DNA from: Paenibacillus tundrae
GTDB taxonomy: Bacteria; Bacillota; Bacilli; Paenibacillales; Paenibacillaceae
DNA: 64,000 nt
NCBI RefSeq assembly: GCF_030812775.1
Contig: NZ_JAUSTI010000020.1
Location: 1-64,000, forward strand
Direction of reading: 5' to 3'
Under the pieces are notes generated by a model. That model saw nothing but the letters and a program-made list of their open reading frames with translations. It had not been told where the DNA came from and did no database searches. How positions within the stretch are numbered: position 1 is the stretch's first letter; every line of letters starts with the position of its first letter. Shown piece after piece: positions 18,847 through 29,700 of this stretch. A program made the translations under genes and the position numbers.

Positions 18847-21800
18847 TCAGTACTCCTCCTCTAGTTCGTTTGCAATACTTTCCAGTTCGAATTCGGATAA
18901 TTGGTTATCTTGGAGCACTTGGGATAGCTTATTCACCATTCCGGTATGTTGGACAAGTGCCACTGCCTCTTGAATTACTTCATTAAAATAATCTGCTGCT
19001 CTTTCCACGCTACTCTGTGAAAATTGACGGCTGCTATACATCCATTTCAAATGAAGTTCCCCACCTGAAATCCAGCACACTACATCAATCAGATGACCTC
19101 GTTCATTATCTGAACCCCAGTCAAGGCTCGTATATTCTTCCGTTTCCTCGAATCCGGAATATTTGCCGGACGCCTGATATTGACCCAGATAATTGAAGCT
19201 CGCTATAGGTGCTACAGCATTCTGCGTTAACACCGGATGGCGCTTCAAGTAGCGCAAAATGCCATAATCCATGCCTTTGTTCGGAATACGGAGAAGCTGC
19301 TCCTGAACATGCTTGATCAGTCCGTCTACTTGATGAACACCACTGAGATTCACGTACACAGGATACATACTGGTAAACCATCCAATCGTGCGGTTCAGGT
19401 TCAGATCCTCGGCGATCTCTTCACGGCCATGCCCTTCAAGATGAACCCATACCTGGTCGCTTGCACTCCAATTCGCTAACGTGCTGGCAAAAGCAGCAAA
19501 TAAAACCTCATTAACCTGAACATGCAACTGCCGAGTAACTTCCTCTCGCAATACAGTAGTTGGCTCCATCTTCAACGTTCTGAGAACAACTGCTGCATCT
19601 GCTACCTGATTGCTACCTTGTGCATCGTCTAATTTAAGTTGGAATTCATGTCGTTTAACCTGCTCACTGACATGTGTCCAATACTGCTCAACATGTTCGG
19701 GAATGTTATGGCTTGCATAGTCAGCCAGTCGCTCTGACCATTTCAGGTACGACGTCGTTTTTAATGGAAGACGTACTTTCTGCTGAGATGCCAGCTTCGT
19801 GTAGATATTCTCCAGATCCTCCATCAAAATTCTCCACGATACACTGTCCACGACCAGATGGTGAATGACGATTGCCAGTAGATCTGACCGTGTGGAACCC
19901 ATACGCATATAAAGGGACTGCCACAATGGACCCGCTTCAATATCCAGGCTGGACTGAATCTGATTCAATTCAGACGTTACGGTCGTTTGAATATCCTCAT
20001 CCTGTACATGAGATAAATCCCGAATCGTAAGTTGTACCTCGGTACCCGAGTCACGGCAGGTCTGCGTCCATGCTTGTTGTTGGTCATTCAGGCTAAACGT
20101 CATACGCAATGCATCGTGATGAGATTCCAGCAGCTCTAACGTCTGGTGCAGAATATCCAGCTGCAATGGCTCTCCTACCTTGATCACCACAGACTGGTTC
20201 CAGTGATTCGGACTCGCATGTTGTTGCGCAAAAAACCATTCCTGGATCGGAGTTAACGGCGCTGTACCCGTAACCGATCCCTGATCTTCATTTAAGCTCC
20301 GTACCTCCCCAGCTCGAACAGCAAGTTCGGCGATGGTAGGATAGAGGAAGACCTGCTGATTTTTGAGAGCAATGCCACGCTCATTCGCTTTGAAAATCAT
20401 CTGGATACTGACAATAGAGTCACCGCCCAGTTCGAAGAAATTATCTTCCACACCGATCTGTGTAACTCCCAGAACCTCACTCCAGATCTCGCACAGCACT
20501 TCTTCGACAGGTGTACGAGGCGTTACATGATTCTCCTTATTGTCATTCTCTTGTGTATTCGGTTCAGGTAATGCCTTGCGGTCTACCTTTCCATTCGGTG
20601 TAAGAGGTAACTCATCCAGATGAACCCAAGCGGCTGGGATCATATACTGTGGCAGCTTCTGCTTCATATAGCTCCGAAGCTCTGACACCATCTGCTCCTG
20701 CTCACCCTGTAATGTATAATAAGCGACCAATTGTCTGCCTGTCCCCGCTGTCTCTCTTACCTGCACGATGGCAGAATTCACGGCAGGATGCCCTGCCAAC
20801 ACGGACTCAACCTCGCCGAGTTCAATTCGGAAGCCACGAAGCTTCACCTGGTGATCTGCTCGTCCGACAAATTCCAATGTGGCATCTGTTCGATAACGAA
20901 CCAGATCTCCCGTTCGATACAGACGCTCTCCAGCCTTGAACGGATGTGGAATAAATGCCTCTGCTGTTAGCTCTTCGCGGTTGAGGTAACCGAAGGCCAG
21001 TCCTACACCACCGATATACAATTCACCCGGTACACCCACCGGTACCAGATTACGCTGGCGATCCAGCACGTATAACTCGGTATTAGGCAGAACACTTCCG
21101 ATGGATGGAGCCACATTCAACGTATCTGCCTTCTTCGGGGCTACCGTTCCTGCTGTACAGAGAATGGTATATTCTGTTGGGCCATAATGGTTCGTATATT
21201 CAAAAGGCAGACCGGCTGGCGGTTGAACCTGAAGCCGATCTCCACCAGTCATCATCGTGCGCAGTGATCCATGAGAGGGCCAGCGTTGATCCAAGAGCTG
21301 TTCTGCAATAATAGGAGACAAGAAGCAACGGGTAATACCTTCAGCATTAATCCGTTCCCGAATCGCCTCTGCATCTGCAACGATATCCTGCTCCAAAATA
21401 TGAATACTCGCCCCAGCGCTTAGGAATGGCCACACCTCTAGAATCGAGGCGTCGAAACCCATTCGCGCAGCTTGTACGGCGCGATCACGCGGGGTTACGT
21501 CATACCGTTCGTGATGCCAACGTGCAACATTGAGGAGACCGCGATGCTTGAGCACAACACCTTTAGGCAGACCTGTCGAGCCTGATGTGTAGATGATATA
21601 GGCTGCATCATCCGGCGTTGTCGTTATTGAGGGATTGTTGTCACTACCACTCCTGAGCCAGGTTTCCTCTTGATCAATACAGATCGTTTCTGCCGTCCAT
21701 TGCAAACGATTCATCAGAACAGACTGTGTAATCAGTAGTGGAACGCGAGCATCCTGCATCATATATTCCAGTCTTCCTTCGGGATAACTCGGATCGAGTG

Positions 21801-24800
21801 GAACGTAACATCCTCCGGATTTGAATACAGCAACCATCGCAGTCAGCCATTCAGGAGAACGATCAATATAGACACCTACATTGGTACCAGGAACAACGCC
21901 TCGTCTACGAAGCTCATGAGCCAGTTGATTCGCTTTACGGTTCATCTCTCCATAACTTAACTGCTCATTCAAGTAAGCTACTGCCAGTTGATCAGGTGCA
22001 CTCGCCGCATGCATCTCGAATAGTTCATGTACACATTGCTCAAGGGAATACTCCCGCTCAGTTTGATTCCATTCCACTAACAGAAGATTCTCTTCTTCCT
22101 TGGATAACAGAGGTAGCTGGCTAATAACCTGTTCCGGCGCACTTGAGATACCTTCCAGTAAAATGTGTAGATGCCCTACCATCCGCTGGATGCTCTGCTG
22201 ATCAAACAATCCTGTATTGTAGATCAATTCTCCCGATATACCTTCGCCGCTTTCCTCCATAATCAAAGACAGGTCGAATAATGCAGTTGTGCTTGCCTGC
22301 TCTACTGAAGTTACCTTCATGTTCGGAAGTCGGATATCATCTCCAGGGGCATTCTGTAATGCAAAAAATACTTGGAACAGCGGAGTGTAGCTCGGTTCCC
22401 GATCAGGCTGGAGTTCGCTTACGAGCTTCTCAAACGGCACATCTTGATGCATGTAGGCACCCAGTGCCATTTCCTTCACCTGGGACAATAACTCTCGAAA
22501 ACGTAAATCATCCGACAGGTGTGCACGCATCACGAGTGTATTCGCAAAGAAACCGATCAGCCCCTCCGTTGCCTCTTGGTTCCGATTCGCAATCGGTGTA
22601 CCCACCGTAATATCCTCTTGCTGGCTATAACGGTATAAGAGTACATTCCACGCAGACAGCAACAACATGTATAACGTGACTCCTTCACGGCGACTTAGCT
22701 GCTGCAAGGATTGAAGTAGAGAAGGTGCTAGCGTGAAACGCTCCGCCGCCCCCTCAAATGTCTGTACAGCAGGACGTGGGTAATCCGTCGGCAACTGTAG
22801 TACAGATACCCCCTGTAATTGCTGCCTCCAGTACTGCATCTGTTGTTCCAATACTCCATCCGCAATCCACTTTCGTTGCCACACTGCGAAGTCAGCATAT
22901 TGAATAGGTAGCTCTGGCAGCACCCGTTCTACTGCATTGCCCGACCCACCAGATACATCCGAACCATTCAAAGCCGAATATAATTCTCCCAATTCCCGGG
23001 CAAAAATACTCATAGACCAGCCATCCGATATAATATGGTGCATCGTCACACTAAACAGATATTCTTGCGGTGCAATCTGTATTAACAATGCGCCCAGCAG
23101 CGGGCCTTCCTGCAGTGAAAAGGCTTGATCGCGATCTTCATCAATCCTGTGAAGTGCCTGTTCAAGCGGGTTAGAATGATCCTGCCAATCCAGATAAGTA
23201 AACACAGAAGGTAATGTCGGTAAAATGTGCTGCATCGGATCTCCGTTTGATCCAGATAAAAAACAGGTACGGAGCGATTCATGCCGCTGTATCAATTTCG
23301 CTAAGCTATTCTCAAGCAGATCTGGTCGCAACTGACCATGAATCCGCCAAAGGGAAGGGATATGATAACTACGATTGCCTGGATACATCTGTTCAAAGAA
23401 CCACATTCGTTGCTGTGCATAGGACAATGGCAACTCCCGCTCCCGAGAAACCCTAACAATCTCTTCAGGAACAATTCGTTCTTCCTGAATTTCCTGAATC
23501 TCACGAATGGATTTCGCCATCTGAGAGAGCATCGGACGTTGGAAGACTTGGGCAAGTGGATACTCAATGCCAAACAACTTCTTCACCCGAGATACGATCT
23601 GTGTGGCTAAGAGGGAATGACCCCCAAGCTCGAAGAAATGATCATGCGCACCAATTCGCTGTAACCCCAGCACGTCTGACCAGATTCCTGCCAGTATCTC
23701 TTCCACCGGATGACGCGGAGCCACATAGTCCTGTGCACTATACAGCTCACTCGGCGTTGGTTCAGGCAGAGCTTTCCGATCCACCTTGCCGTTTGGTGTT
23801 ACAGGGAACTGATCCATTACCACCCATGCCGCAGGCAACATGAATTGTGGCAGCTTCGGCTTCATGTATTCACGTAGCTCGTTGACGAGTACGGCATTGG
23901 TTTTCCCACGAGAGGCCTCCGGCTGGGTTGCAATATAAGCGACCAGTTGCTTCCCTGTCTCGCCAATTTCCCGTGCCTGCACAATGACGCTATGCACTGC
24001 TGGGTGACCCACTAACACCGATTCGATCTCACCTAATTCGATGCGGAATCCTCGGATTTTTACCTGATGATCCGCACGACCGATGTAACTTAAGGTGGCA
24101 TCCGCGTTGTATTTCACCAAGTCACCCGTTCGATACAAACGCTCCCCTGCCCGAAACGGATGTGCCACAAACTTCTCGGCATTCAGCTCCTCCCGGTTCA
24201 AGTACCCGATAGCGACCCCAACACCGCCAATGTACAACTCTCCTGGTACCCCGCGAGGTACTGGGTTTTGGTGGGTGTCCAATACGTACAATTGCGTATT
24301 CGGAAGTGCTCCACCAATCGATGGAGGGCTAAAGCTACCATCCTCCGCCTCTACCGTAGACACGGTGCTGAGAATCGTACACTCCGTCGGTCCATAGATA
24401 TTCACGTAATCGAAGGTGAGATGCGCTGGTGGGCGCATTTGCAGTCGTTCACCCCCTGCGAGCAGTGCTCGCAATGCCGCATCCTGCGGCCAGGTGAGTG
24501 GCAGCAGTTGCTCTGCCACCACAGGAGGCAAGAAGCAGCTTAGTGTGATCTGCTGATCCAGCAGCCAGCGTTGCAATTCCTCGGGATTCAGCACGATCTC
24601 TTGCTCCATCAGATGCACACTGCCTCCGGAGCAGAGCAGCGGCCAGGTTTCCAGCAAGGAAGCATCAAAGCCCATCCGCGCGATCTGAGCGCCGCGGTCT
24701 GCTGGGCTTGTTCCAAACCGACCTTGGTGCCACAAAACAACATTCAGCAAGCCTTGATGACGAAGGATTGCACCCTTAGGCTGTCCTGTAGAACCCGACG

Positions 24801-26721
24801 TATAGATTACATAGGCTGGATCTTGCGCGGTTGCCCATGGCTCTGGATTAGCCCTGTTCTCACTAATTTCACTGTTCTCGCCGTTATCGAAAGCCCACCA
24901 ATCCGATTCCTGGTCCAAACAGAGCACCTCTACCGCTGGCTCTACGGTTAGCCGGGTCAGCACTTGCGAATGGGTCACCAACAGCGGGACGTTTGCATCC
25001 GCCATCATATAAGCCAGTCGTTCCTCAGGATAGGTCGGGTCGAGCGGTACATAGCAGGCTCCTGATTTGAACACGCCAAGCATGCCAACCAACCAGTCAA
25101 CGGAACGCTCCATGCAGACTCCCACATAACTCCCAGGACGTGCACCCCGATTACGGAGAGTGTGCGCCAAGACATTCGCCCGTTCATTCAGCTCACCATA
25201 CGTAATCTGCCGATCCTTATCCGTTGCAGCGAGTGCTTCAGGCGCTTGCTCTTCCACCAGCTGGTGCACAAGACAGCTCCAATTATAGGCTCGATCCGTC
25301 TCATTCCAATCGATCAGTAGCTGCTGGCGTTCTGGGGCAGACAATAGCTCAAACTGATCCAACGTCTGCTCTGGATTAACCATAGCCTGTTCCAGAAGTC
25401 GCTGGAAATGACCTACCATGCGAGCCACCGTTTCCTCATGAAACAGGTCGGTATTATATTCGAATAAGCCACGAAGTCCGTCGTGATTCTGCTCCATTGT
25501 CAGTGACAGATCGAACAAAGACGTTCTCCAATTCACCTCAATTGCACTCACCTCAAGCGTGTCCAACTGTAGAGTGACATCATCGTTCTCTTCCATCGTG
25601 AACAACACTTGAAACAGTGGCGACACACCCGGATCTCGATCGGGATGAAGCTCCTCGACCAGCTTCTCGAACGGTAAATCCTGATTTTTGTAAGCTAACA
25701 TCGCCTCGTTCTTCACTTGCTGCACCACTTCAGCAAAACTTGTGTTTCCCTGAAGCGGCGTTCGCAGCACGAGTGTATTCACAAACGATCCAATGAGAGG
25801 TGTGACTTCCTGTCGTACCCGATTGGCAATAGGTGTACCCACAGCAATGTCTTCCTGCTGGCTGTAACGGTACATTAGAGTTTTGAACGCAGATAGAAAA
25901 ATCATGTAAAGTGTCACTTTGTGCTCACGACTGTAGTGGTGGAGAGACCTCTCCAGTGTAGACGACAGGCTAAACCTAGCGTGATCTCCCCGATATGTCT
26001 GCACAGAAGGGCGAGGGAAGTCAGTTGGCAGTTGTAGCATCTGCACACCGTCCAACCGCTCCTTCCAGAACTTCATCTGTTCACTTGCCTGCTCACTCTG
26101 TAGCCAGTCTCGTTGCCAGACCACATAATCACTGTATTTGATATCGAGCGGTGCAAGTATATATGAACTTCCCTTTGCTATCGCGGAGTACAGCGTTGTT
26201 AACTCCTCGGACAGCAGACGGATCGACCAACCATCAGATATGATGTGATGCATATTGATGAGTAGTACATGATCATTCTCGCCAACCGGGAGAACAGCAG
26301 CCCTGAACAACGGACCTTGTCCCAGATCGAAGACACGATTCTTCTCCTGCTCCACACGCTCCATGATAGCCCGTTCAATCTCTTGTTCCTTATCTAGAGG
26401 TAACCGTTCCAGCTTGAACTGCAACTGAGGCTGAATCGATTGAACGACTTGACCATTCATATTGTGAAACGTAGCGCGGAGCGAATCATGGCGATCCACG
26501 ATCACCTGAAAACACTGCTCAAGCACCCGCCAATCCAATGAACCACGAATACGCCAGTTTAATGAAATGTTATAACCGACATTCACAGGGTCGAATTGAT
26601 GTATGAACCAGATTCGCTGCTGTGTATATGAAAGTGGGAAGTACTTCTTCTCCCCTTTCTTTTGCAAAAGCGCTTTGAGTAGCTCTCTCTTTTGTTCCAT
26701 TGAGGTTTCAATTTTATCCAA
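18847..26721 (-). CDS. NRPS modules 3-4: C-A-T-C-A-T-E
   Basis: 2624 residues. C3 is about 1-460 (HHIISDG), A3-T3 about 462-1069, C4 about 1085-1540 (HHIISDG), A4-T4 about 1550-2130, and an epimerase about 2145-2600 with HHLVVDSVSW and the EDLNLNRTIGWFT region. Pocket residues read D-A-L-F-L-G-I-I-L-K (A3) and D-A-L-F-M-G-H-I-L-K (A4), of the same subclass as Leu-type DAWFLGNVVK, so hydrophobic side chains are inferred; the exact amino acids are not known. The E domain should invert residue 4 to D. The start is TTG at 26721, overlapping the previous stop by 8 nt, with GGAGG 9 nt upstream. The protein ends in an acidic ELEEEY tail that may dock to the next NRPS. Confidence 0.93.
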   Translation of the reverse strand: MDKIETSMEQKRELLKALLQKKGEKKYFPLSYTQQRIWFIHQFDPVNVGYNISLNWRIRGSLDWRVLEQCFQVIVDRHDSLRATFHNMNGQVVQSIQPQLQFKLERLPLDKEQEIERAIMERVEQEKNRVFDLGQGPLFRAAVLPVGENDHVLLINMHHIISDGWSIRLLSEELTTLYSAIAKGSSYILAPLDIKYSDYVVWQRDWLQSEQASEQMKFWKERLDGVQMLQLPTDFPRPSVQTYRGDHARFSLSSTLERSLHHYSREHKVTLYMIFLSAFKTLMYRYSQQEDIAVGTPIANRVRQEVTPLIGSFVNTLVLRTPLQGNTSFAEVVQQVKNEAMLAYKNQDLPFEKLVEELHPDRDPGVSPLFQVLFTMEENDDVTLQLDTLEVSAIEVNWRTSLFDLSLTMEQNHDGLRGLFEYNTDLFHEETVARMVGHFQRLLEQAMVNPEQTLDQFELLSAPERQQLLIDWNETDRAYNWSCLVHQLVEEQAPEALAATDKDRQITYGELNERANVLAHTLRNRGARPGSYVGVCMERSVDWLVGMLGVFKSGACYVPLDPTYPEERLAYMMADANVPLLVTHSQVLTRLTVEPAVEVLCLDQESDWWAFDNGENSEISENRANPEPWATAQDPAYVIYTSGSTGQPKGAILRHQGLLNVVLWHQGRFGTSPADRGAQIARMGFDASLLETWPLLCSGGSVHLMEQEIVLNPEELQRWLLDQQITLSCFLPPVVAEQLLPLTWPQDAALRALLAGGERLQMRPPAHLTFDYVNIYGPTECTILSTVSTVEAEDGSFSPPSIGGALPNTQLYVLDTHQNPVPRGVPGELYIGGVGVAIGYLNREELNAEKFVAHPFRAGERLYRTGDLVKYNADATLSYIGRADHQVKIRGFRIELGEIESVLVGHPAVHSVIVQAREIGETGKQLVAYIATQPEASRGKTNAVLVNELREYMKPKLPQFMLPAAWVVMDQFPVTPNGKVDRKALPEPTPSELYSAQDYVAPRHPVEEILAGIWSDVLGLQRIGAHDHFFELGGHSLLATQIVSRVKKLFGIEYPLAQVFQRPMLSQMAKSIREIQEIQEERIVPEEIVRVSRERELPLSYAQQRMWFFEQMYPGNRSYHIPSLWRIHGQLRPDLLENSLAKLIQRHESLRTCFLSGSNGDPMQHILPTLPSVFTYLDWQDHSNPLEQALHRIDEDRDQAFSLQEGPLLGALLIQIAPQEYLFSVTMHHIISDGWSMSIFARELGELYSALNGSDVSGGSGNAVERVLPELPIQYADFAVWQRKWIADGVLEQQMQYWRQQLQGVSVLQLPTDYPRPAVQTFEGAAERFTLAPSLLQSLQQLSRREGVTLYMLLLSAWNVLLYRYSQQEDITVGTPIANRNQEATEGLIGFFANTLVMRAHLSDDLRFRELLSQVKEMALGAYMHQDVPFEKLVSELQPDREPSYTPLFQVFFALQNAPGDDIRLPNMKVTSVEQASTTALFDLSLIMEESGEGISGELIYNTGLFDQQSIQRMVGHLHILLEGISSAPEQVISQLPLLSKEEENLLLVEWNQTEREYSLEQCVHELFEMHAASAPDQLAVAYLNEQLSYGEMNRKANQLAHELRRRGVVPGTNVGVYIDRSPEWLTAMVAVFKSGGCYVPLDPSYPEGRLEYMMQDARVPLLITQSVLMNRLQWTAETICIDQEETWLRSGSDNNPSITTTPDDAAYIIYTSGSTGLPKGVVLKHRGLLNVARWHHERYDVTPRDRAVQAARMGFDASILEVWPFLSAGASIHILEQDIVADAEAIRERINAEGITRCFLSPIIAEQLLDQRWPSHGSLRTMMTGGDRLQVQPPAGLPFEYTNHYGPTEYTILCTAGTVAPKKADTLNVAPSIGSVLPNTELYVLDRQRNLVPVGVPGELYIGGVGLAFGYLNREELTAEAFIPHPFKAGERLYRTGDLVRYRTDATLEFVGRADHQVKLRGFRIELGEVESVLAGHPAVNSAIVQVRETAGTGRQLVAYYTLQGEQEQMVSELRSYMKQKLPQYMIPAAWVHLDELPLTPNGKVDRKALPEPNTQENDNKENHVTPRTPVEEVLCEIWSEVLGVTQIGVEDNFFELGGDSIVSIQMIFKANERGIALKNQQVFLYPTIAELAVRAGEVRSLNEDQGSVTGTAPLTPIQEWFFAQQHASPNHWNQSVVIKVGEPLQLDILHQTLELLESHHDALRMTFSLNDQQQAWTQTCRDSGTEVQLTIRDLSHVQDEDIQTTVTSELNQIQSSLDIEAGPLWQSLYMRMGSTRSDLLAIVIHHLVVDSVSWRILMEDLENIYTKLASQQKVRLPLKTTSYLKWSERLADYASHNIPEHVEQYWTHVSEQVKRHEFQLKLDDAQGSNQVADAAVVLRTLKMEPTTVLREEVTRQLHVQVNEVLFAAFASTLANWSASDQVWVHLEGHGREEIAEDLNLNRTIGWFTSMYPVYVNLSGVHQVDGLIKHVQEQLLRIPNKGMDYGILRYLKRHPVLTQNAVAPIASFNYLGQYQASGKYSGFEETEEYTSLDWGSDNERGHLIDVVCWISGGELHLKWMYSSRQFSQSSVERAADYFNEVIQEAVALVQHTGMVNKLSQVLQDNQLSEFELESIANELEEEY
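23513..25334 (-). repeat. A3-T3 segment, near-identical copy of A5-T5
   Basis: 1822 bp copy of 15672-17502 in the same orientation, 7.8 kb away. The specificity residues are the same, so modules 3 and 5 are predicted to load the same amino acid. Such homogeneity points to recent duplication or gene conversion. Confidence 0.85.
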
Positions 26722-29700
26722 GATGCTGATCCTCCTCTAATAGAGCTGCGAGTAATTCCTCGACTTCCTTCTCGGTTAATGCATCCACAACGATATCCGC
26801 AGTTTCCTCGCGTTGAATTGCTGTGAGCGGTGTTGACGTCAATTGCCAGTTAGGGTGCGTTTCCTCGATATATGTTGCCAGTTCATGGACGGTAGGATGG
26901 TCAAAAATATCACCCAGCGGAATCGAGATATGGCAAGCCTGCTCTACCTGGAACAGGAATTGTGTAAGCTTCAACGAATGTCCGCCGATCTCAAAAAAGT
27001 GATCATGGATTCCCACTTGTTCCAGTGACAGCACATTAGCACATATCTGGGATAGCGCTGCCTCCAAATCTGTGGATGGTTCAACATAATCATTCGAAGG
27101 CGTAACATGAGAGTCATCAGGTTCCGGCAATGCTTTACGATTAATTTTGCCACTTGGCGAGAGCGGCATAGACTCCAGCTCGACCCAAAGTGTCGGGATC
27201 ATATAGTAAGGTAGTGATTGGCGTGCGAACTCTCTTAGCTCAGACACCGTAACCTGCAATCCACTTTTGACTACAAAATAACCTACGAGCTGTTTGTCCC
27301 CAGGCACCGCTTCGTTCACAGTAACCACCATGGAATCTACGGCAGCATGCTGGTGCATGTACTGCTCGATCTCATGTAGCTCGATACGGAAGCCCCTAAC
27401 TTTCACCTGATAATCGGCTCTTCCCAAATACTCCAGATGTCCGTCTGCACGATATTTGGCTAGATCACCCGTCTTGTAGACACGTTCTCCCGATTTATAG
27501 GGATGCGCTATAAACTTCTCGGATGTGAGCTGTTCCAAGTTGTGATACCCTCGTGCCAGCCCTTTTCCTCCGATATGCAGCTCCCCGGCTACTCCGATCG
27601 GAACCGGATTCAAATACGGATCAAGAACATACAGTTCTGTATTATCAATCGGCCGACCCAAATCTACGGTATCCGCATGTGTCAGATCACGAGCAAGCGA
27701 CCAGACTGTGGTTTCTGTAGGGCCATACAGGTTGAAAATTTTGCCTTGGAATCGGTTTTGTAATTGTTGTAGCAGAGCCATCGGTAGTGCTTCCCCGCCT
27801 AGCATAATTCCGGTCATTCCACTTAACCGTTGTTCCATCTGCTCATCCACCCATATTTGTTGCAGACGTGAAGGCGTAAGCTGCATCCAATCTGGTAACG
27901 TACGAGCTAGAAACTGGTTCAGCGCATGAACATCCGTTTGCTCTCTACCTGAAGCTAGAGCTACTTCCATTCCAGCAATAAGGGGCACGAGTGCCTCTAA
28001 AGCAAATATGTCAAATGATACGGTCGTTAGCGCAGCAATGCGATGTCCAGCCTTGAAATCAAGCAGTCGAATCATGCTATGTGCAAAGTTAGCAAGTGCT
28101 CCATGGGTGATTTCCACACCCTTAGGTCTGCCTGTCGAACCCGAGGTATACATGATATAAGCCAAATCCTGCAGGTTCGTGAATGAAAGACGTTCCTCAT
28201 CCTTTTGATTCGTTTCCATAGGCGGCACTGACATAACATGACCTGTGTAATCTTGTGGAAGCTGCATCGAACCATCACATAAAACAAGACTGGCTCCACT
28301 GTCGCTTAACATATAGCTAATCCGATCTGCCGGGAGGGCAGGATCAATAGGAACATAAGCACAGCCTGATTTCATAATGCCAAGTATGCCAACCATCATC
28401 TCCATGGAACGTTCCATGTACAGAGCGACACAGTCACCTGACTGCACACGCCCAAGCAAATGAAGCGCTAGCTGATTACTCCAGCTCTCTAATTGCTGAT
28501 AGGATATACTGTCCTCTTCAAAGGTAAGCGCCGTTTGAGCTGGCGTCTGCATCGCCTGCAAACTAACCAGTTCAGGCAAGGCAACTTTCCCTGGGAAGCT
28601 CCGTTCCGTCTGATTCCAATCGTGAATCATAAGCTGATGCTCTGCCTCTGACTGAATCGAAATATCTTTTAATTGAAGCTGAGGTTGTGCAACAACTGCC
28701 TCCAGCAGTGTTAGGAAATGATCCTTCATTCTTACAATGGTTGCTTCATGGAACAGATCCGTATCGTACACCCATTCTCCCGTTAATCCGTGCTCGGTTT
28801 CCTTAAACGTGAGAGATAGATCAAATTGAGGAATGCCAAAATCCATCTCGTATAATTCCATATTGAGATTAGGCATAATCACCTTTTCGTCCGGCGTGTT
28901 ATGTAGTGCAAAAAACACTTGAAAGAGCGGTGAGGTTTCTCTCTTCCGTTCCGGTTGCAGCTTCTCAACTAATTGCTCGAATGGATACTCCTGATGGGCA
29001 TAAGCCTCAATGGATATCTTCTTCACCTGTGCTAACAGATCCAAGAATGACTGCTCTGGCGAGACATGTGTGCGGAGAACGAGTGTATTCACAAAAAGTC
29101 CGATGAGATCTTCAGTCTCAGGCCAATTTCGATTCGTAATAGGAGAACCGACCGCTATATCCTCCTGATAGGTGTAGCGATACAACAGCATATTGAAAGC
29201 AGATAACAGCGTCATATACAATGTCGTTTCTGCCGTTTCACATACACGCTTCAAATCGTTGTTTAATGAATGACTTATATGAAACGCAAGTGTTTTTCCA
29301 CTTCTCTTATTCTGTTGCTTCGCCTTATTCCTATCTGTAGGCAAAGATAGGGGTGTCAGATCTGCTAATTGCTTCACCCAATATTCCTCATGTCTACGAA
29401 GAACATCCCCACTTAACCATTGCCGCTGAATCTGGGCATAGTCTTCATACTGCACCTCTAACGGTTCAAGCGACGTAGGACGGTTGAGCAAGTAATCTCC
29501 GTACAGCAAACCTAGCTCCCTAACAAACAACTGAACAGACCATTCATCGGATACAATATGATGCATATTGAGAAACAGCAGATAATCCTCTTCCCCCAGT
29601 CGGAACAAACGCAAACGAATTAATTGTCCTAAGGTCAAATCGAAAGGACGCTTTACCTCCTGCTCAATCCAATGCACGGCTTCGCTATGAGTAACCATTT

